This document shows, in pieces, positions 19,005 to 27,323 of a stretch of DNA of 64,000 nt. Each line of letters begins with the position of its first letter. Positions within the stretch are counted from its first letter, which is position 1. The translations under genes were made by a program, and so were the position numbers. The notes under the pieces were generated by a model that was given only the letters and a program-made list of their open reading frames with translations, was not told the DNA's origin and did not search any database. The stretch covers positions 948,501-1,012,500 of the forward strand of contig OX638293.1 in assembly GCA_951812335.1 (NCBI GenBank), given 5' to 3'. The DNA comes from Rhodothermales bacterium. Lineage in GTDB: Bacteria > Bacteroidota > Rhodothermia > Rhodothermales > VXPQ01.

Positions 19005-20135
19005 ATGCGATTTTCCGTATCCGGCAGGGATTCCCGTACGGAGGCGCGGGCCGGGCAGATCGAAACCGACCACGGCCCGATCGAAACCCCGGTATTCATG
19101 CCGGTAGGTACGCTCGGAAGCGTCAAGGCGGTCGATCCGCGTACCTTGCTCCAGGACATACGGGCACAGATTGTACTGGGGAACGCTTATCATTTGTATC
19201 TGCGCCCCGGTCCGGCGCTGATCGAACAGGCCGGCGGGCTGCACCGCTTCATGGTGTGGCCCGGGCCGATTCTGACCGATTCCGGGGGGTATCAGGTTTT
19301 TTCGCTGGGCGACCGCCGGACGCTGAGCGAGGAGGGCGTAGCATTTCGCAGTCACCTCGACGGCTCGTCCCATTTCCTTACGCCCGAATCGGCAGTGGAT
19401 ATCCAGCGCAGTATCGGGGCGGATATCATGATGGTCCTCGACGAATGTCCGGCGGCGGACGTGTCGCGGGAATATGCCCGGACCTCGCACGAGATGACCC
19501 TGCGCTGGGCGGCCCGCTGCAAAAAACGCTTCGAAGAAACGGAACCGTTATACGAACACCGCCAGGCGCTCTTTCCTATCGTGCAGGGTACGGTGTTCCC
19601 GGATATCCGGCAGGAGTCCGCGCGGCGACTTGTCGACATGGACTTTCCGGGGTACGCCATCGGCGGTCTCTCGGTCGGCGAACCCGATCATGAGATGTAT
19701 GCAATGGTCGAAGTCGTCAACGAGATACTGCCTGCCGACAGGCCGCGTTACCTTATGGGCGTGGGTACTCCCGAAAATCTGCTGGAAAACATAGCGCGCG
19801 GCGTGGATATGTTCGATTGCGTCATGCCCACGCGCAATGGTCGTAACGGTATGCTGTTCACGACGGAGGGCATCGTCAACATCCGGAACCTGAAGTGGCG
19901 CGACGATTTCTCGTCGCTTGATTCCGGCCTGGACGGCTATGTTTCCCGGACCTTCTCCAAAGCGTATGTGCGCCATCTTTTTATGACGAACGAAATTCTC
20001 GGTCTGCACATTGCATCTGTACAAAACTTGTCTCTGTATACCTGGCTGATGCGCAAGGCGCGTGCAACCATCCTCGACGGTTCCTTTTTTTCCTGGAAGA
20101 AGGAAATAGCCCCCCTCATCAGCCGCAGGCTGTGA
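19005..20135 (+). CDS. tgt: tRNA-guanine transglycosylase (zinc cysteines absent)
   Basis: 376 residues covering the full TIM-barrel Tgt family. The substrate-binding aspartate lies in LTDSGGYQVFSL, the recognition segment is GGLSVGEPDHEM, and the nucleophilic aspartate is in DCVMPTRNGRNG. Tgt exchanges guanine 34 for preQ1 in tRNAs with GUN anticodons. Where the zinc site (CxCxxC...H) normally sits, the sequence reads LDSGLDGYVSRTFSKAYVRH, so the three cysteines are missing while the surrounding fold is conserved. I recall similar cysteine-free Tgts in other Bacteroidota, so this is probably lineage-typical. No other queuosine gene is nearby. Confidence 0.95.
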   Translation: MRFSVSGRDSRTEARAGQIETDHGPIETPVFMPVGTLGSVKAVDPRTLLQDIRAQIVLGNAYHLYLRPGPALIEQAGGLHRFMVWPGPILTDSGGYQVFSLGDRRTLSEEGVAFRSHLDGSSHFLTPESAVDIQRSIGADIMMVLDECPAADVSREYARTSHEMTLRWAARCKKRFEETEPLYEHRQALFPIVQGTVFPDIRQESARRLVDMDFPGYAIGGLSVGEPDHEMYAMVEVVNEILPADRPRYLMGVGTPENLLENIARGVDMFDCVMPTRNGRNGMLFTTEGIVNIRNLKWRDDFSSLDSGLDGYVSRTFSKAYVRHLFMTNEILGLHIASVQNLSLYTWLMRKARATILDGSFFSWKKEIAPLISRRL

Positions 20136-20234
20136 TTAGAAACAACCTGTCAGCCGCAGACTTCGATTATTAAAACGACCCTGTAAGTCGCAGACCCTGA
20201 TCGAACTTGAATCGTTTGCGGGCGTTAGTAATTA

Positions 20235-21521
20235 ATGCCCGGCTCTTTACCGAAGCCTTTACCCAGACCTCGTTGCCCAATGGCGGCCCGCAAGTTCAAC
20301 GTTCCCGGCTTCTACGCGAGTTCGATCGTATCGACCTTGAAAACCGCGCGCAGCGCAGCCGATCCACGCAAAAAGGATCTCACGCCGTCCGTACTGGACT
20401 TTGGCCCGATACGCTTCAAAATCGCACGGCATTTCGGATTTTGCTTCGGTGTCGAGCATGCTATCGACATTGCCTGGCGCGCACTGGAGGAGAATCCCGG
20501 ACAGCGTATTTTCCTGCTCTCGGAGATGATTCATAATCCGCGCGTGAACGGCGATTTGCGGGCAGCCGGCGTACGTTTCTTGCGGACAACCACCGGCAAA
20601 CAATTGATTCCTTTCGAGGAGCTCACACCTGATGACATAGTGATCATTCCGGCTTTCGGCGCCTCGCTCGAAGTCGAGCGCCAGTTGACCGAATACGGCG
20701 TCGATACCATGACCTATGACACGACATGCCCGTTTGTCGAGAAGGTCTGGAACAAGAGTGAGCGAATCGGTCGAGACGGTTATACCGTGATTGTACACGG
20801 CAAACGGTATCACGAGGAAATGCGGGCCACGTTTTCCCGCGCTAGCCAGGATGCTCCTGCCGTAGTCGTGCGCGATATACGCGAAGCGGAAGATATTGCC
20901 CGGATCGTCCGGGGAGAAGCCGGCCCCGATTTCTTTTTCGATCGATTTCGCGACAAATATTCGACTGGTTTCGACCCGCTCCGCGACCTGCAACGTATCG
21001 GTGTGGTAAATCAGACCACCATGCTGGCCATCGAGACAAAAGCCATTGCCCATTTGCTCCGGCAGGCCATTCTTGAGCGGTACGGCGAACAAGAATTGTC
21101 CGATCGTTTTGCCGATACCAGCGATACACTTTGTTATGCCACCAACGAGAACCAGAATGCTACCTTGCACCTGATTGACTCGGGGGGCGATCTGGGCATT
21201 GTCGTGGGCGGCTATAACTCATCCAACACCAGCCATCTTGTCGATCTTTGCGCAGAGAAGATGCCTACGTATTTCGTGCGCGATGCAGAAGAGATCCTAT
21301 CTACCGACACGATCCGGCATTTCGATCCGGGAGCGGGGGATGTAAAGGTTACCACCGGATGGCTTCCTGCCCGGCGCCCGCTGGATATAGTACTCACGGC
21401 AGGCGCTTCCTGCCCCGATGCGTTACTGGATGAGGTTATTCGAAAGATGATTGCATGGACGGAGAACGTTCGCACCCTGGACGAAGCGCTGGCTCCTTTT
21501 TCTTCCGGGAAGGCGGCATAA
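20235..21521 (+). CDS. ispH: 4-hydroxy-3-methylbut-2-enyl diphosphate reductase (long form)
   Basis: The last enzyme of the MEP isoprenoid pathway, reducing HMBPP to IPP and DMAPP with a [4Fe-4S] cluster. The three cluster cysteines are in HFGFCFGVEHA, DTTCPFVEKVW and TAGASCPDALLDE, and the proton-relay sequence TTEN-like segment is represented by TNENQNAT. At about 410-428 residues it is the long form found in cyanobacteria, Deinococcus and many Bacteroidota rather than the about 310-residue E. coli form. Either ATG 20235 or ATG 20280 (MAARKFNV) could start it. The methyltransferase gene follows closely. Confidence 0.95.
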   Translation: MPGSLPKPLPRPRCPMAARKFNVPGFYASSIVSTLKTARSAADPRKKDLTPSVLDFGPIRFKIARHFGFCFGVEHAIDIAWRALEENPGQRIFLLSEMIHNPRVNGDLRAAGVRFLRTTTGKQLIPFEELTPDDIVIIPAFGASLEVERQLTEYGVDTMTYDTTCPFVEKVWNKSERIGRDGYTVIVHGKRYHEEMRATFSRASQDAPAVVVRDIREAEDIARIVRGEAGPDFFFDRFRDKYSTGFDPLRDLQRIGVVNQTTMLAIETKAIAHLLRQAILERYGEQELSDRFADTSDTLCYATNENQNATLHLIDSGGDLGIVVGGYNSSNTSHLVDLCAEKMPTYFVRDAEEILSTDTIRHFDPGAGDVKVTTGWLPARRPLDIVLTAGASCPDALLDEVIRKMIAWTENVRTLDEALAPFSSGKAA

Positions 21522-21535
21522 CCTCGGTCGATTCC

Positions 21536-22279
21536 ATGTGGTACGAGGAATGGTTCGATCACCCCGAGTACGAACTGGTTTACCAGGATCGGGATGAGGA
21601 CGAAGCGGAACGTATGGTGGATTTCCTGGAACGCGTCGTCCGGCCTGTATCCGGTGCTTCCATCCTGGATATGGGGTGTGGCCGCGGGCGGCATGCGCGG
21701 GCCCTTGCCCGGCGGGGGTATCATGTAACCGGCGTGGATCTTTCCGCATACGCCATTGAAGAGGCTGCCCGGCGTGCTGCGAAAGAGGAGCTTACCGTCC
21801 TTTTTCGACGCGGCGACATGCGCAACCCGGTATGCGACTGCTGTTTTGACGGCGTCATCAACGTATTTACGGCATTCGGGTATTTTGCGGACGACGACGA
21901 TCATGTGCGTGCGTTGCGGGCCATGCACCGGTCCCTGTGCTCCGGTGGCTGGTTCATACAGGATTTCTTCAATGTCTCCTATGTGCTCGACCACCTCGTT
22001 CCGGAAGATAGATTCGAGCGGAGCGGGGCGACTATTCACCAGCGACGCTGGGTAGAAAACGGACGAATCAACAAGCGAATTACGATTCGCACCGGCGAAA
22101 ACGAACAGTCTTTCCTCGAATCCGTTCGCCTCTATACGCTGGAGGATTTCCGAACAATGTACGCCTCGGCAGGCTTGCAACTCCGGCATACGTACGGCGA
22201 CTACGAAGGACGTCCTTATTCGAATGCCAGCCCCCGGCTCATTTTGCATGCCGAAAAGCCAGAGACAGACATATGTTGA
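21536..22279 (+). CDS. Class I SAM-dependent methyltransferase
   Basis: From ATG 21536 (MWYEEWFDHPEYELVYQDRD) the protein is about 247 residues. Motif I is ILDMGCGRGRHARALARRG, followed by VTGVDLSAYAIEEAARRA (acidic motif II) and FDGVINVFTAFGYFADDDDH. This is a Methyltransf_25/11-type Rossmann fold; the N-terminal WYxxWF motif is shared by a Bacteroidota group of unknown substrate. Longer frames reaching 21455 overlap the ispH 3' end and are unlikely. The stop at 22279 overlaps the following lipoprotein gene. Confidence 0.88.
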   Translation: MWYEEWFDHPEYELVYQDRDEDEAERMVDFLERVVRPVSGASILDMGCGRGRHARALARRGYHVTGVDLSAYAIEEAARRAAKEELTVLFRRGDMRNPVCDCCFDGVINVFTAFGYFADDDDHVRALRAMHRSLCSGGWFIQDFFNVSYVLDHLVPEDRFERSGATIHQRRWVENGRINKRITIRTGENEQSFLESVRLYTLEDFRTMYASAGLQLRHTYGDYEGRPYSNASPRLILHAEKPETDIC

Positions 22280-22850
22280 TTTCCGTTCGGCCATCCTGAC
22301 GGGCGTGCTGATCATGCTGGCGTTTGCGACAGGCTGCGAGCTGTTCGCGACGCGCACACCGGAACCCCCGGGTACGGAGACCGGCGTCTTTCTCCAGCCG
22401 GATACGCCCGACCAGGTGCTGGAAAACTTGCGCTACGCCATTGCCGAATTGAATGCCCCGAATTACCGGCGTTCATTTTCGGACGATTTCCGCTTTGAAC
22501 CCACCGCCGAAGCAGAGGCGCGAGATCCTTCCATCTGGAACGGATGGGGCGCCCGGGAAGAAGAAAGTTACTTTCGTGCGCTGGTGGAGGCGGCTCGCCT
22601 TACCAGCGGCAACGATTTGCGCTTGACCGACGTAGAGCAAACGGCGGGCCCCGTGCGTTATACGGTGGATGCCTCGTATGTTCTGGTGCTTAACCACCGA
22701 AGCACCACATTAGCGAACACGCTGCAAGGTCGTGTCGCCTGGTCGATCGAAAAAGGGCAGGACGGTCTCTGGTATATTGTAACCTGGACGGATAACTCGA
22801 TCGCCGCCGCCGCTTCCTGGAGCGATCTGAAGGCGGCCTTTATCAAATAA
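22248..22850 (+). CDS. Predicted small lipoprotein, unknown function (pair member 1)
   Basis: About 200 residues from ATG 22248 (MPKSQRQTYV), overlapping the methyltransferase end by 32 bp; ATG 22314, just before the hydrophobic segment, is another possible start. LIMLAFATGCELF resembles a lipobox, placing the protein in the envelope. The rest has no named domain but resembles NTF2/SnoaL-like alpha+beta proteins (a DQVLENLRYAIAELN helix, a YRRSFSDDFRF segment, then beta strands ending in GLWYIVTWTD). The next gene encodes a similar lipoprotein with the same helix and FNNFR-like region, so the two look like paralogues from an old duplication. Confidence 0.75.
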   Translation: MPKSQRQTYVDFRSAILTGVLIMLAFATGCELFATRTPEPPGTETGVFLQPDTPDQVLENLRYAIAELNAPNYRRSFSDDFRFEPTAEAEARDPSIWNGWGAREEESYFRALVEAARLTSGNDLRLTDVEQTAGPVRYTVDASYVLVLNHRSTTLANTLQGRVAWSIEKGQDGLWYIVTWTDNSIAAAASWSDLKAAFIK

Positions 22851-22862
22851 GCAGCCGATCCG

Positions 22863-23381
22863 ATGGGGACACGCTGGAGCGCCATGCTTGCGATCCTGAC
22901 GCCGGTCGTGATCGTTGCGGCCTGCAATCCCTTTGCTCCTGCGCTCGAAGAAGGCAGCCCGTTTGGCGATCTGCTGGGCGATCCCACCACCATTGACGGC
23001 TTCTTTACCAATTTTCGGAATGCGTACGAGCTCCGGAACTTGTCTCTTTATGAATCGCTGCTGGATTCTTCTTTCATTTTCATCTACTACGACTTCGATG
23101 CCCAGGTCGAACGCGAGTGGGGCTTTGCCCAGGAACTCGAATCCACCCAGCGGCTCTTCGAAAATGCGACGCTCGTGAATCTGCGCTGGAATCAGATACT
23201 TTCTCAAACCCTGTTTGAAGAAGATTTGCGTGCTCGGATAGTGCGTCCCTTCAACCTGACCATTTCGCTCGAAGGCGGCGATGTTTTTCGGGGTGATGGG
23301 AATGTGAATTTTCTTATTATTCGGGAAGATACGTCCGCCGTCTGGAAGCTCCTCCGGTGGCGGGATGAAAGCGAATTATAG
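22863..23381 (+). CDS. Predicted small lipoprotein, unknown function (pair member 2)
   Basis: 172 residues with a lipobox at VIVAACNPFAP and a fold like that of its upstream neighbour: IDGFFTNFRNAYELRN, then LYESLLDSSFIFIYYDF and C-terminal strands ending WKLLRWRDESEL. It is probably a small envelope lipoprotein of the NTF2-like type; I do not recognise a named family. The TAG stop (23379-23381) uses the first G of the 37-bp hairpin element, so the insertion boundary supplies the last base of the stop codon. Confidence 0.75.
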   Translation: MGTRWSAMLAILTPVVIVAACNPFAPALEEGSPFGDLLGDPTTIDGFFTNFRNAYELRNLSLYESLLDSSFIFIYYDFDAQVEREWGFAQELESTQRLFENATLVNLRWNQILSQTLFEEDLRARIVRPFNLTISLEGGDVFRGDGNVNFLIIREDTSAVWKLLRWRDESEL

Positions 23382-23417
23382 GATACTCTGAGCTTTGCGG
23401 ACTTAATCAGCGTACCC
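23381..23417. repeat. 37-bp hairpin-only form of the interspersed element
   Basis: A 37-bp remnant with only the two ends of the family: GGATACTCTGA joined to GCTTTGCGGACTTAATCAG and then CGTACCC. TATA lies immediately on both sides (23377-23380 and 23418-23421), as for copy B. It starts inside the stop codon of the lipoprotein gene. A second hairpin-only form at 26218-26254 is the same length although its internal junction differs. Confidence 0.75.
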
Positions 23418-23474
23418 TATACGTGGCCCGTCGGCCTGTATAGTTGCGTATACCCGATCTTTTCGCGATTGCCT

Positions 23475-24851
23475 ATGTCTGTTTCCTGCGCGCTTGCCTA
23501 CGCTGCGCAGCACGAACCCCGGTTCGTTGAGGAACTGAAGAGCCTGCTGCGTATTCCGTCTGTCAGCACCGACCCGGCCTATGCGGGAGAGGTGCGCCGC
23601 GCTGCCGTATGGATTGCCGACCATCTGCACGAAATAGGCATCGGCGAGGTGCAGATCCATGCAACGGAAGAGCACCCCATTGTCACCGCTGCACATATAC
23701 ACGATGCACAGCGCCCGACCGTGCTGGTGTACGGCCACTACGATGTGCAGCCGCCGGATCCGCTCGACTTGTGGGAGACGCCTCCCTTTGAGCCCACGGA
23801 ACGCGGGGGCCAGTTGTTCGCCCGGGGGGCCTGCGACGACAAGGGACAACTCTTTATTCACGCCAAGGCTTCGGAATCATGGTTACGCACCGCCGGCGAA
23901 CTGCCCGTCAACCTGAAATTTCTGATCGAGGGCGAAGAGGAATGCGGCTCAGTGCACTTGCGTCCTTTTCTCGAAACGCATCGGCAGCATCTCGCAGCCG
24001 ACGTGGCGTTGATCTCCGACACGGCACTGTTTGCAGAGGGACTTCCTTCTATCGGATATGGATTGCGCGGTATGGCCTACGTAGAGGTGATCCTGGATGG
24101 GCCAAACAGGGATCTGCATTCGGGGGTGTACGGGGGCGCCGTCGAAAACCCGATTCATGTGCTGACCCGCCTGATTGCCGGGTTACGCGACGAACAAGGC
24201 CGGGTTACGCTTCCGGGATTCTACGACGCGGTCCGAGGTCTCGACGACGAGGAACGTGAAGCGTTTCGCAGCCTGCCCTTCGATGAAGCGGCATGGAAAC
24301 AGGATATAGGGATATCCGAAGCGCGTACCGAAGAAGGGTATTCGGTGCTGGAAGCCACGCGCGGGCGCCCGGCGCTGGATGTAAACGGTATAGGAGGGGG
24401 GTACCAGGGGGAGGGCGCCAAAACGGTACTGCCGTCCCGGGCCGGCGCAAAAATTTCGGTGCGACTTGTTCCGGACCAGCGCCCGGACGAGGTGGTAGCC
24501 ATGCTCCGGCGCTATTTCTCAACGGAAACGCCGCCCACCATGAAGATGACCTTCCGTAATCTGCACGGAGGTATGCCGTTTATCGTAGATCGATCTCTAC
24601 CAGCCATGCAGGCCGCCTTCCGGGCGCTGCGTGATGAGTTCGGACGTCCGCCGGTCTTTATTCGCGAGGGAGGCTCTATTCCGGTCGTGGCGGATTTCCG
24701 GGAGGCGCTGGGGCTCGACACCGTGTTGATGGGGTTCGGACTCGATTCGGACGCCATTCATTCGCCCAACGAGCATTTCGGACTCGACCGTTTCCGTCAG
24801 GGCATTGCCTCTTCCATCCGCTTTATGAAGGAATTGGCCGTCACGGGATAG
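23475..24851 (+). CDS. M20-family metallopeptidase (dipeptidase)
   Basis: From ATG 23475 the protein is about 458 residues. It carries the M20 metal motifs VYGHYDVQP, GACDDKGQLF and the Glu pair in IEGEEECGSVHL, then a dimerisation/lid region. The family includes PepV-like dipeptidases, carnosinases and acetylornithine deacetylases; the length and GGGYQGEGAKTVLP segment fit the general dipeptidase group that hydrolyses short peptides in the cytoplasm. A TTG at 23469 adds two residues but is not needed. It is convergent with dgoD. Confidence 0.92.
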   Translation: MSVSCALAYAAQHEPRFVEELKSLLRIPSVSTDPAYAGEVRRAAVWIADHLHEIGIGEVQIHATEEHPIVTAAHIHDAQRPTVLVYGHYDVQPPDPLDLWETPPFEPTERGGQLFARGACDDKGQLFIHAKASESWLRTAGELPVNLKFLIEGEEECGSVHLRPFLETHRQHLAADVALISDTALFAEGLPSIGYGLRGMAYVEVILDGPNRDLHSGVYGGAVENPIHVLTRLIAGLRDEQGRVTLPGFYDAVRGLDDEEREAFRSLPFDEAAWKQDIGISEARTEEGYSVLEATRGRPALDVNGIGGGYQGEGAKTVLPSRAGAKISVRLVPDQRPDEVVAMLRRYFSTETPPTMKMTFRNLHGGMPFIVDRSLPAMQAAFRALRDEFGRPPVFIREGGSIPVVADFREALGLDTVLMGFGLDSDAIHSPNEHFGLDRFRQGIASSIRFMKELAVTG

Positions 24852-24896
24852 CCTTCATACGCAACCTAACGGTCTACCATTGCGCAACCGAACGGT

Positions 24897-26096
24897 CTAC
24901 CATTCTGCAACCGAGCCGTCGCCCAGCCGCCACACGGGATTTCTCCAGCCCTTTTTTCCGTCCGTACGGCCTGCTTCCTCGCGCACGATATCCTCATCGA
25001 TGTCGATGCCCAGTCCCGGTTTCTCAGGCAGCGAAATTTTTCCTTCCCGCACCGCGAACGCCTCCGGGTTGGCCACGTAATCCAGCAATTCCACGCCATG
25101 CCCGTCGTGATAATGCATGCCGAGGCTGGTTTCCTGAATGAAGGCGTTGATCGACACAAAATCCACGTGCAGCGAAGCCGCCAGCGCAAGGGGGCCCAAC
25201 GGGCAATGCGGCGCCAGCGCCACATCGTATGCCTCGGCCATCGACGCAATCCGCCGGGTTTCGGAGATGCCCCCGGCATGGCTGACGTCAGGCTGCGCCA
25301 CGTCGATATGCGGTAGCACATGCTTGAAATCCCATCGGGAATAGAGCCGCTCGCCCGTGGCCAACGGGGTGTGCAACCCAGCGGCGAGACCGGCCAGCAG
25401 GTCTTCATGCCCCGGCGCGACCGGTTCCTCCACGAACATCGGCGCATACGGCTCCAGGGCTTCAATGGCCCGCCGGGCCAGCCCGCGATGGATACGTCCA
25501 TGGAAATCCACGCCGATGCCGATATCCGGTCCCACCGCTTCGCGCACCGACCGCATCCGTTCCGCAATCTCTTCGATGCGTTGCGGGTTGTCGATCCACG
25601 CCATCCGACCCGATGCATTCATCTTGACCGCTCCGAATCCTTGCTTCACCCGGTGCTGTGCGGCTTCCGCCACCCCGTCCGGGCTGTCGCCCCCTATCCA
25701 GCCGTATACCGCGATGCTGCCCCGCACCGCTCCGCCAAGCAGTTCATAGACAGGGGCGTCCAGCGCCTTGCCCTTGATGTCCCACAATGCCTGATCGATG
25801 CCTGCTATGGCGCTCATAAGGACTGGCCCGCCTCGATAGAATCCGCCCCGGTAGAGAACTTGCCAGATGTCCTCGATGCGGTTCGCGGGCCGCCCGATCA
25901 CATATTCGCCCAGTTCCTCGACCGCAGCTCGTACGGCGCCGCTGCGCCCCTCGACGACCGGTTCGCCCCAGCCGACAAGCCCTCCCTTTGTGGCGACTTT
26001 CAGAAAAAGCCAGCGGGGGGGTACGTCGAATAACTCGAAGGATTCAACAACGATATCTTTCTCGAAAGACCTGAGAGGGGCCGGTTCAGCGGGCAT
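24897..26096 (-). CDS. dgoD: D-galactonate dehydratase
   Basis: 399 residues, enolase-superfamily MR/MLE fold with close match to the DgoD pattern as remembered: VPPRWLFLKVATKGGLVGWG, YRGGFYRGGPVLMSAIAGID, VDFHGRIH, FVEEPV, APHCPLGPLALAA and the C-terminal NPVWRLGDGSVAEW. Metal ligands (D/E/E) and the two catalytic histidines are present. It dehydrates D-galactonate to 2-keto-3-deoxygalactonate, the second step of the De Ley-Doudoroff pathway; dgoK and dgoA are not in the window. The C-terminal coding tail is partly repeated just beyond the stop (24861-24903). Confidence 0.93.
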   Translation of the reverse strand: MPAEPAPLRSFEKDIVVESFELFDVPPRWLFLKVATKGGLVGWGEPVVEGRSGAVRAAVEELGEYVIGRPANRIEDIWQVLYRGGFYRGGPVLMSAIAGIDQALWDIKGKALDAPVYELLGGAVRGSIAVYGWIGGDSPDGVAEAAQHRVKQGFGAVKMNASGRMAWIDNPQRIEEIAERMRSVREAVGPDIGIGVDFHGRIHRGLARRAIEALEPYAPMFVEEPVAPGHEDLLAGLAAGLHTPLATGERLYSRWDFKHVLPHIDVAQPDVSHAGGISETRRIASMAEAYDVALAPHCPLGPLALAASLHVDFVSINAFIQETSLGMHYHDGHGVELLDYVANPEAFAVREGKISLPEKPGLGIDIDEDIVREEAGRTDGKKGWRNPVWRLGDGSVAEW

Positions 26097-26217
26097 GGGA
26101 TGTGTGGAATGAATGCCTTACGGAGCATGGGGGGAGCGCAGCACCCCTGAAATTGAGCAATACGGCGCCGAACTGCAAGCGAGCAAGGCGAAGCCGGGCG
26201 GAATGGAATCAAGTTAA

Positions 26218-26254
26218 GGATACTCTGATTAAATCCACTTTGATCAGAGTATCC
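26218..26254. repeat. 37-bp hairpin-only form of the interspersed element
   Basis: Exactly 37 bp: GGATACTCTGATTAAATCC joined directly to ACTTTGATCAGAGTATCC, an almost perfect hairpin of both ends with the whole 215-bp interior missing. Left flank TTAA, right flank TTAC. It sits between dgoD and the tRNA-Leu gene with no other feature. Length is identical to that of the 23381-23417 copy although the junction is different. Confidence 0.8.
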
Positions 26255-26364
26255 TTACGGCGCTGCGGATCCCGCGCATCCGATGGTCGTAGTACGGAAG
26301 GGCTTGCGGAAACGCTCTGGAGGTACGTAAAAACTCCGGCGAAAACGCCGCACGTCCACGCCCT

Positions 26365-26448
26365 GCCCGGGTGGCGGAATTGGTAGACGCGTCGGACTCA
26401 AAATCCGATGGCCTTCGGGTCTTGTGGGTTCGAGTCCCACCCCGGGTA
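26365..26448 (+). tRNA. tRNA-Leu (CAA)
   Basis: 84 bases: acceptor 5' arm GCCCGGG and 3' arm CCCGGGT with discriminator A and the G1-U72 wobble usual for bacterial tRNA-Leu. The anticodon stem TCGGA/TCCGA encloses the loop CTCAAAA, giving anticodon CAA, which reads UUG leucine codons. A long variable arm (TGGCCTTCGGGTCTTGT region) and T-loop GGTTCGAGTCC complete it. CCA is not encoded. Confidence 0.95.
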
Positions 26449-26469
26449 CGGAACAATTCTTTCGAGGTA

Positions 26470-26499
26470 CTAATCCACAATGGATTAGCGTTTTGTTTC
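26470..26499 (+). terminator. Rho-independent terminator of tRNA-Leu
   Basis: A perfect 8-bp stem CTAATCCA / TGGATTAG with a CAA loop, followed by a T-rich run (CGTTTTGTTTCTT). It lies 22 bp after the tRNA 3' end, as expected for the termination of a monocistronic tRNA transcript. Confidence 0.8.
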
Positions 26500-26590
26500 T
26501 TGATCTTTTCGGTCTTCCCCGGTCCTGCGTTCGGTGCGGAAGCGAGCACCAGGGGCGATGGCGCGTGTGCGCCGCAGTGTGCTGGGGTCG

Positions 26591-26758
26591 ATGAACGACA
26601 TTGCCTGGCAGATTCGTGTCCGTGTCGAGATGAACGAAACGTATCGGGCCTTTAGCCTGGAGGCGATGGAGATGGAGTTGAGTACGCTGCTGCACAGCCC
26701 GCTGAAGTACCGCCGCCCCATTGACATCGCCAGGGAATTATGCCGGGGAGCACGCTAA
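26591..26758 (+). CDS. Possible 55-aa hypothetical protein
   Basis: A short frame from ATG 26591 (MNDIAWQIRVRVEMNE) to TAA. Composition is balanced and helix-compatible (two amphipathic segments, then RRPIDIARELC), and third positions look coding-like. It is not a family I can name. The opposite strand is also open here, so it may be chance or the end of a degraded gene. It is the first sequence in the approximately 870-bp stretch after tRNA-Leu that otherwise contains only debris. Confidence 0.3.
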   Translation: MNDIAWQIRVRVEMNETYRAFSLEAMEMELSTLLHSPLKYRRPIDIARELCRGAR

Positions 26759-26959
26759 GAACGTGCCTTTACGTTCTACCGGGAACGTTGAGAAACGGGC
26801 AATATATACTCATTAAAATAAACATAAAAGATGTTTTGAGCATATATATTTCAAAAAAGATACCCTCCCGGGCAGAATATTAAACCATGATCCCAGACTT
26901 TGATCGGCGCGGGCTATTGCCACCGACCGATAACAAACCAACCCTGCGGGAAAACCGAC

Positions 26960-27155
26960 ATGATCCGCAAAGATGCCGAATACAAGCGAGCGCTTGGGAA
27001 GTTGAAGCAGGATGCTCGTTACGTTGAACAGCAGCAATCCCGTCTCCGGAAGATGGATCTAAGTACGGATTCTGGAAGCCCTTGGTGTCCGGTTTCGTGC
27101 CGAAGCAGCCAATCCTGTCTTTACTGACCGGGATTTTGATCTTGAGTATGCCTGA
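26960..27155 (+). pseudogene. Remnant of an antitoxin-like (HigA-type) gene
   Basis: ATG 26960 begins MIRKDAEYKRALGKLKQDAR, resembling the N-terminus of HigA-like antitoxin proteins (MIxNDxEYxxAL). Soon after DLS the frame becomes cysteine-rich and non-protein-like and stops at 27127. A second frame (RILEALGVRF ... DRDFDLEYA, about 27066-27155) looks coding-like but is not in phase, so this is a frameshifted or fused remnant rather than an intact gene. No toxin gene is adjacent. Origin assignment is tentative. Confidence 0.35.
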
Positions 27156-27212
27156 CATCATGGAACTGCTCCCAAAACAGATTGGCACTGAAAACGTGTT
27201 GGCTGTCGGCAT

Positions 27213-27302
27213 GGGAGCCTCTTCGACGGTAACGGCATGGCTGTAGCCGACTACGACTGCGATGGCGCCCTTAATTCGTATTTTGCCCTCCCGCTCACCT
27301 GA
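27213..27302 (+). pseudogene. Fragment of an FG-GAP/VCBS-type repeat protein
   Basis: Thirty codons read GSLFDGNGMAVADYDCDGAL then NSYFALPLT and a stop. DGNGMAVADYDCDGAL matches the calcium-binding DYDxDGxLD signature of FG-GAP/CRTAC-type secreted proteins with one aspartate replaced by cysteine. The upstream frame breaks around 27210. It is a stump of a much larger secreted protein gene, lying in the debris after tRNA-Leu. Confidence 0.4.
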
Positions 27303-27323
27303 AAACCTGAACCTGCCTCCGCT

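Noticed and set aside
24861-24903. Short tandem repeat after dgoD as a regulatory site
   Set aside because: It is a 22-bp duplication of the dgoD tail with no further structure; probably replication slippage.
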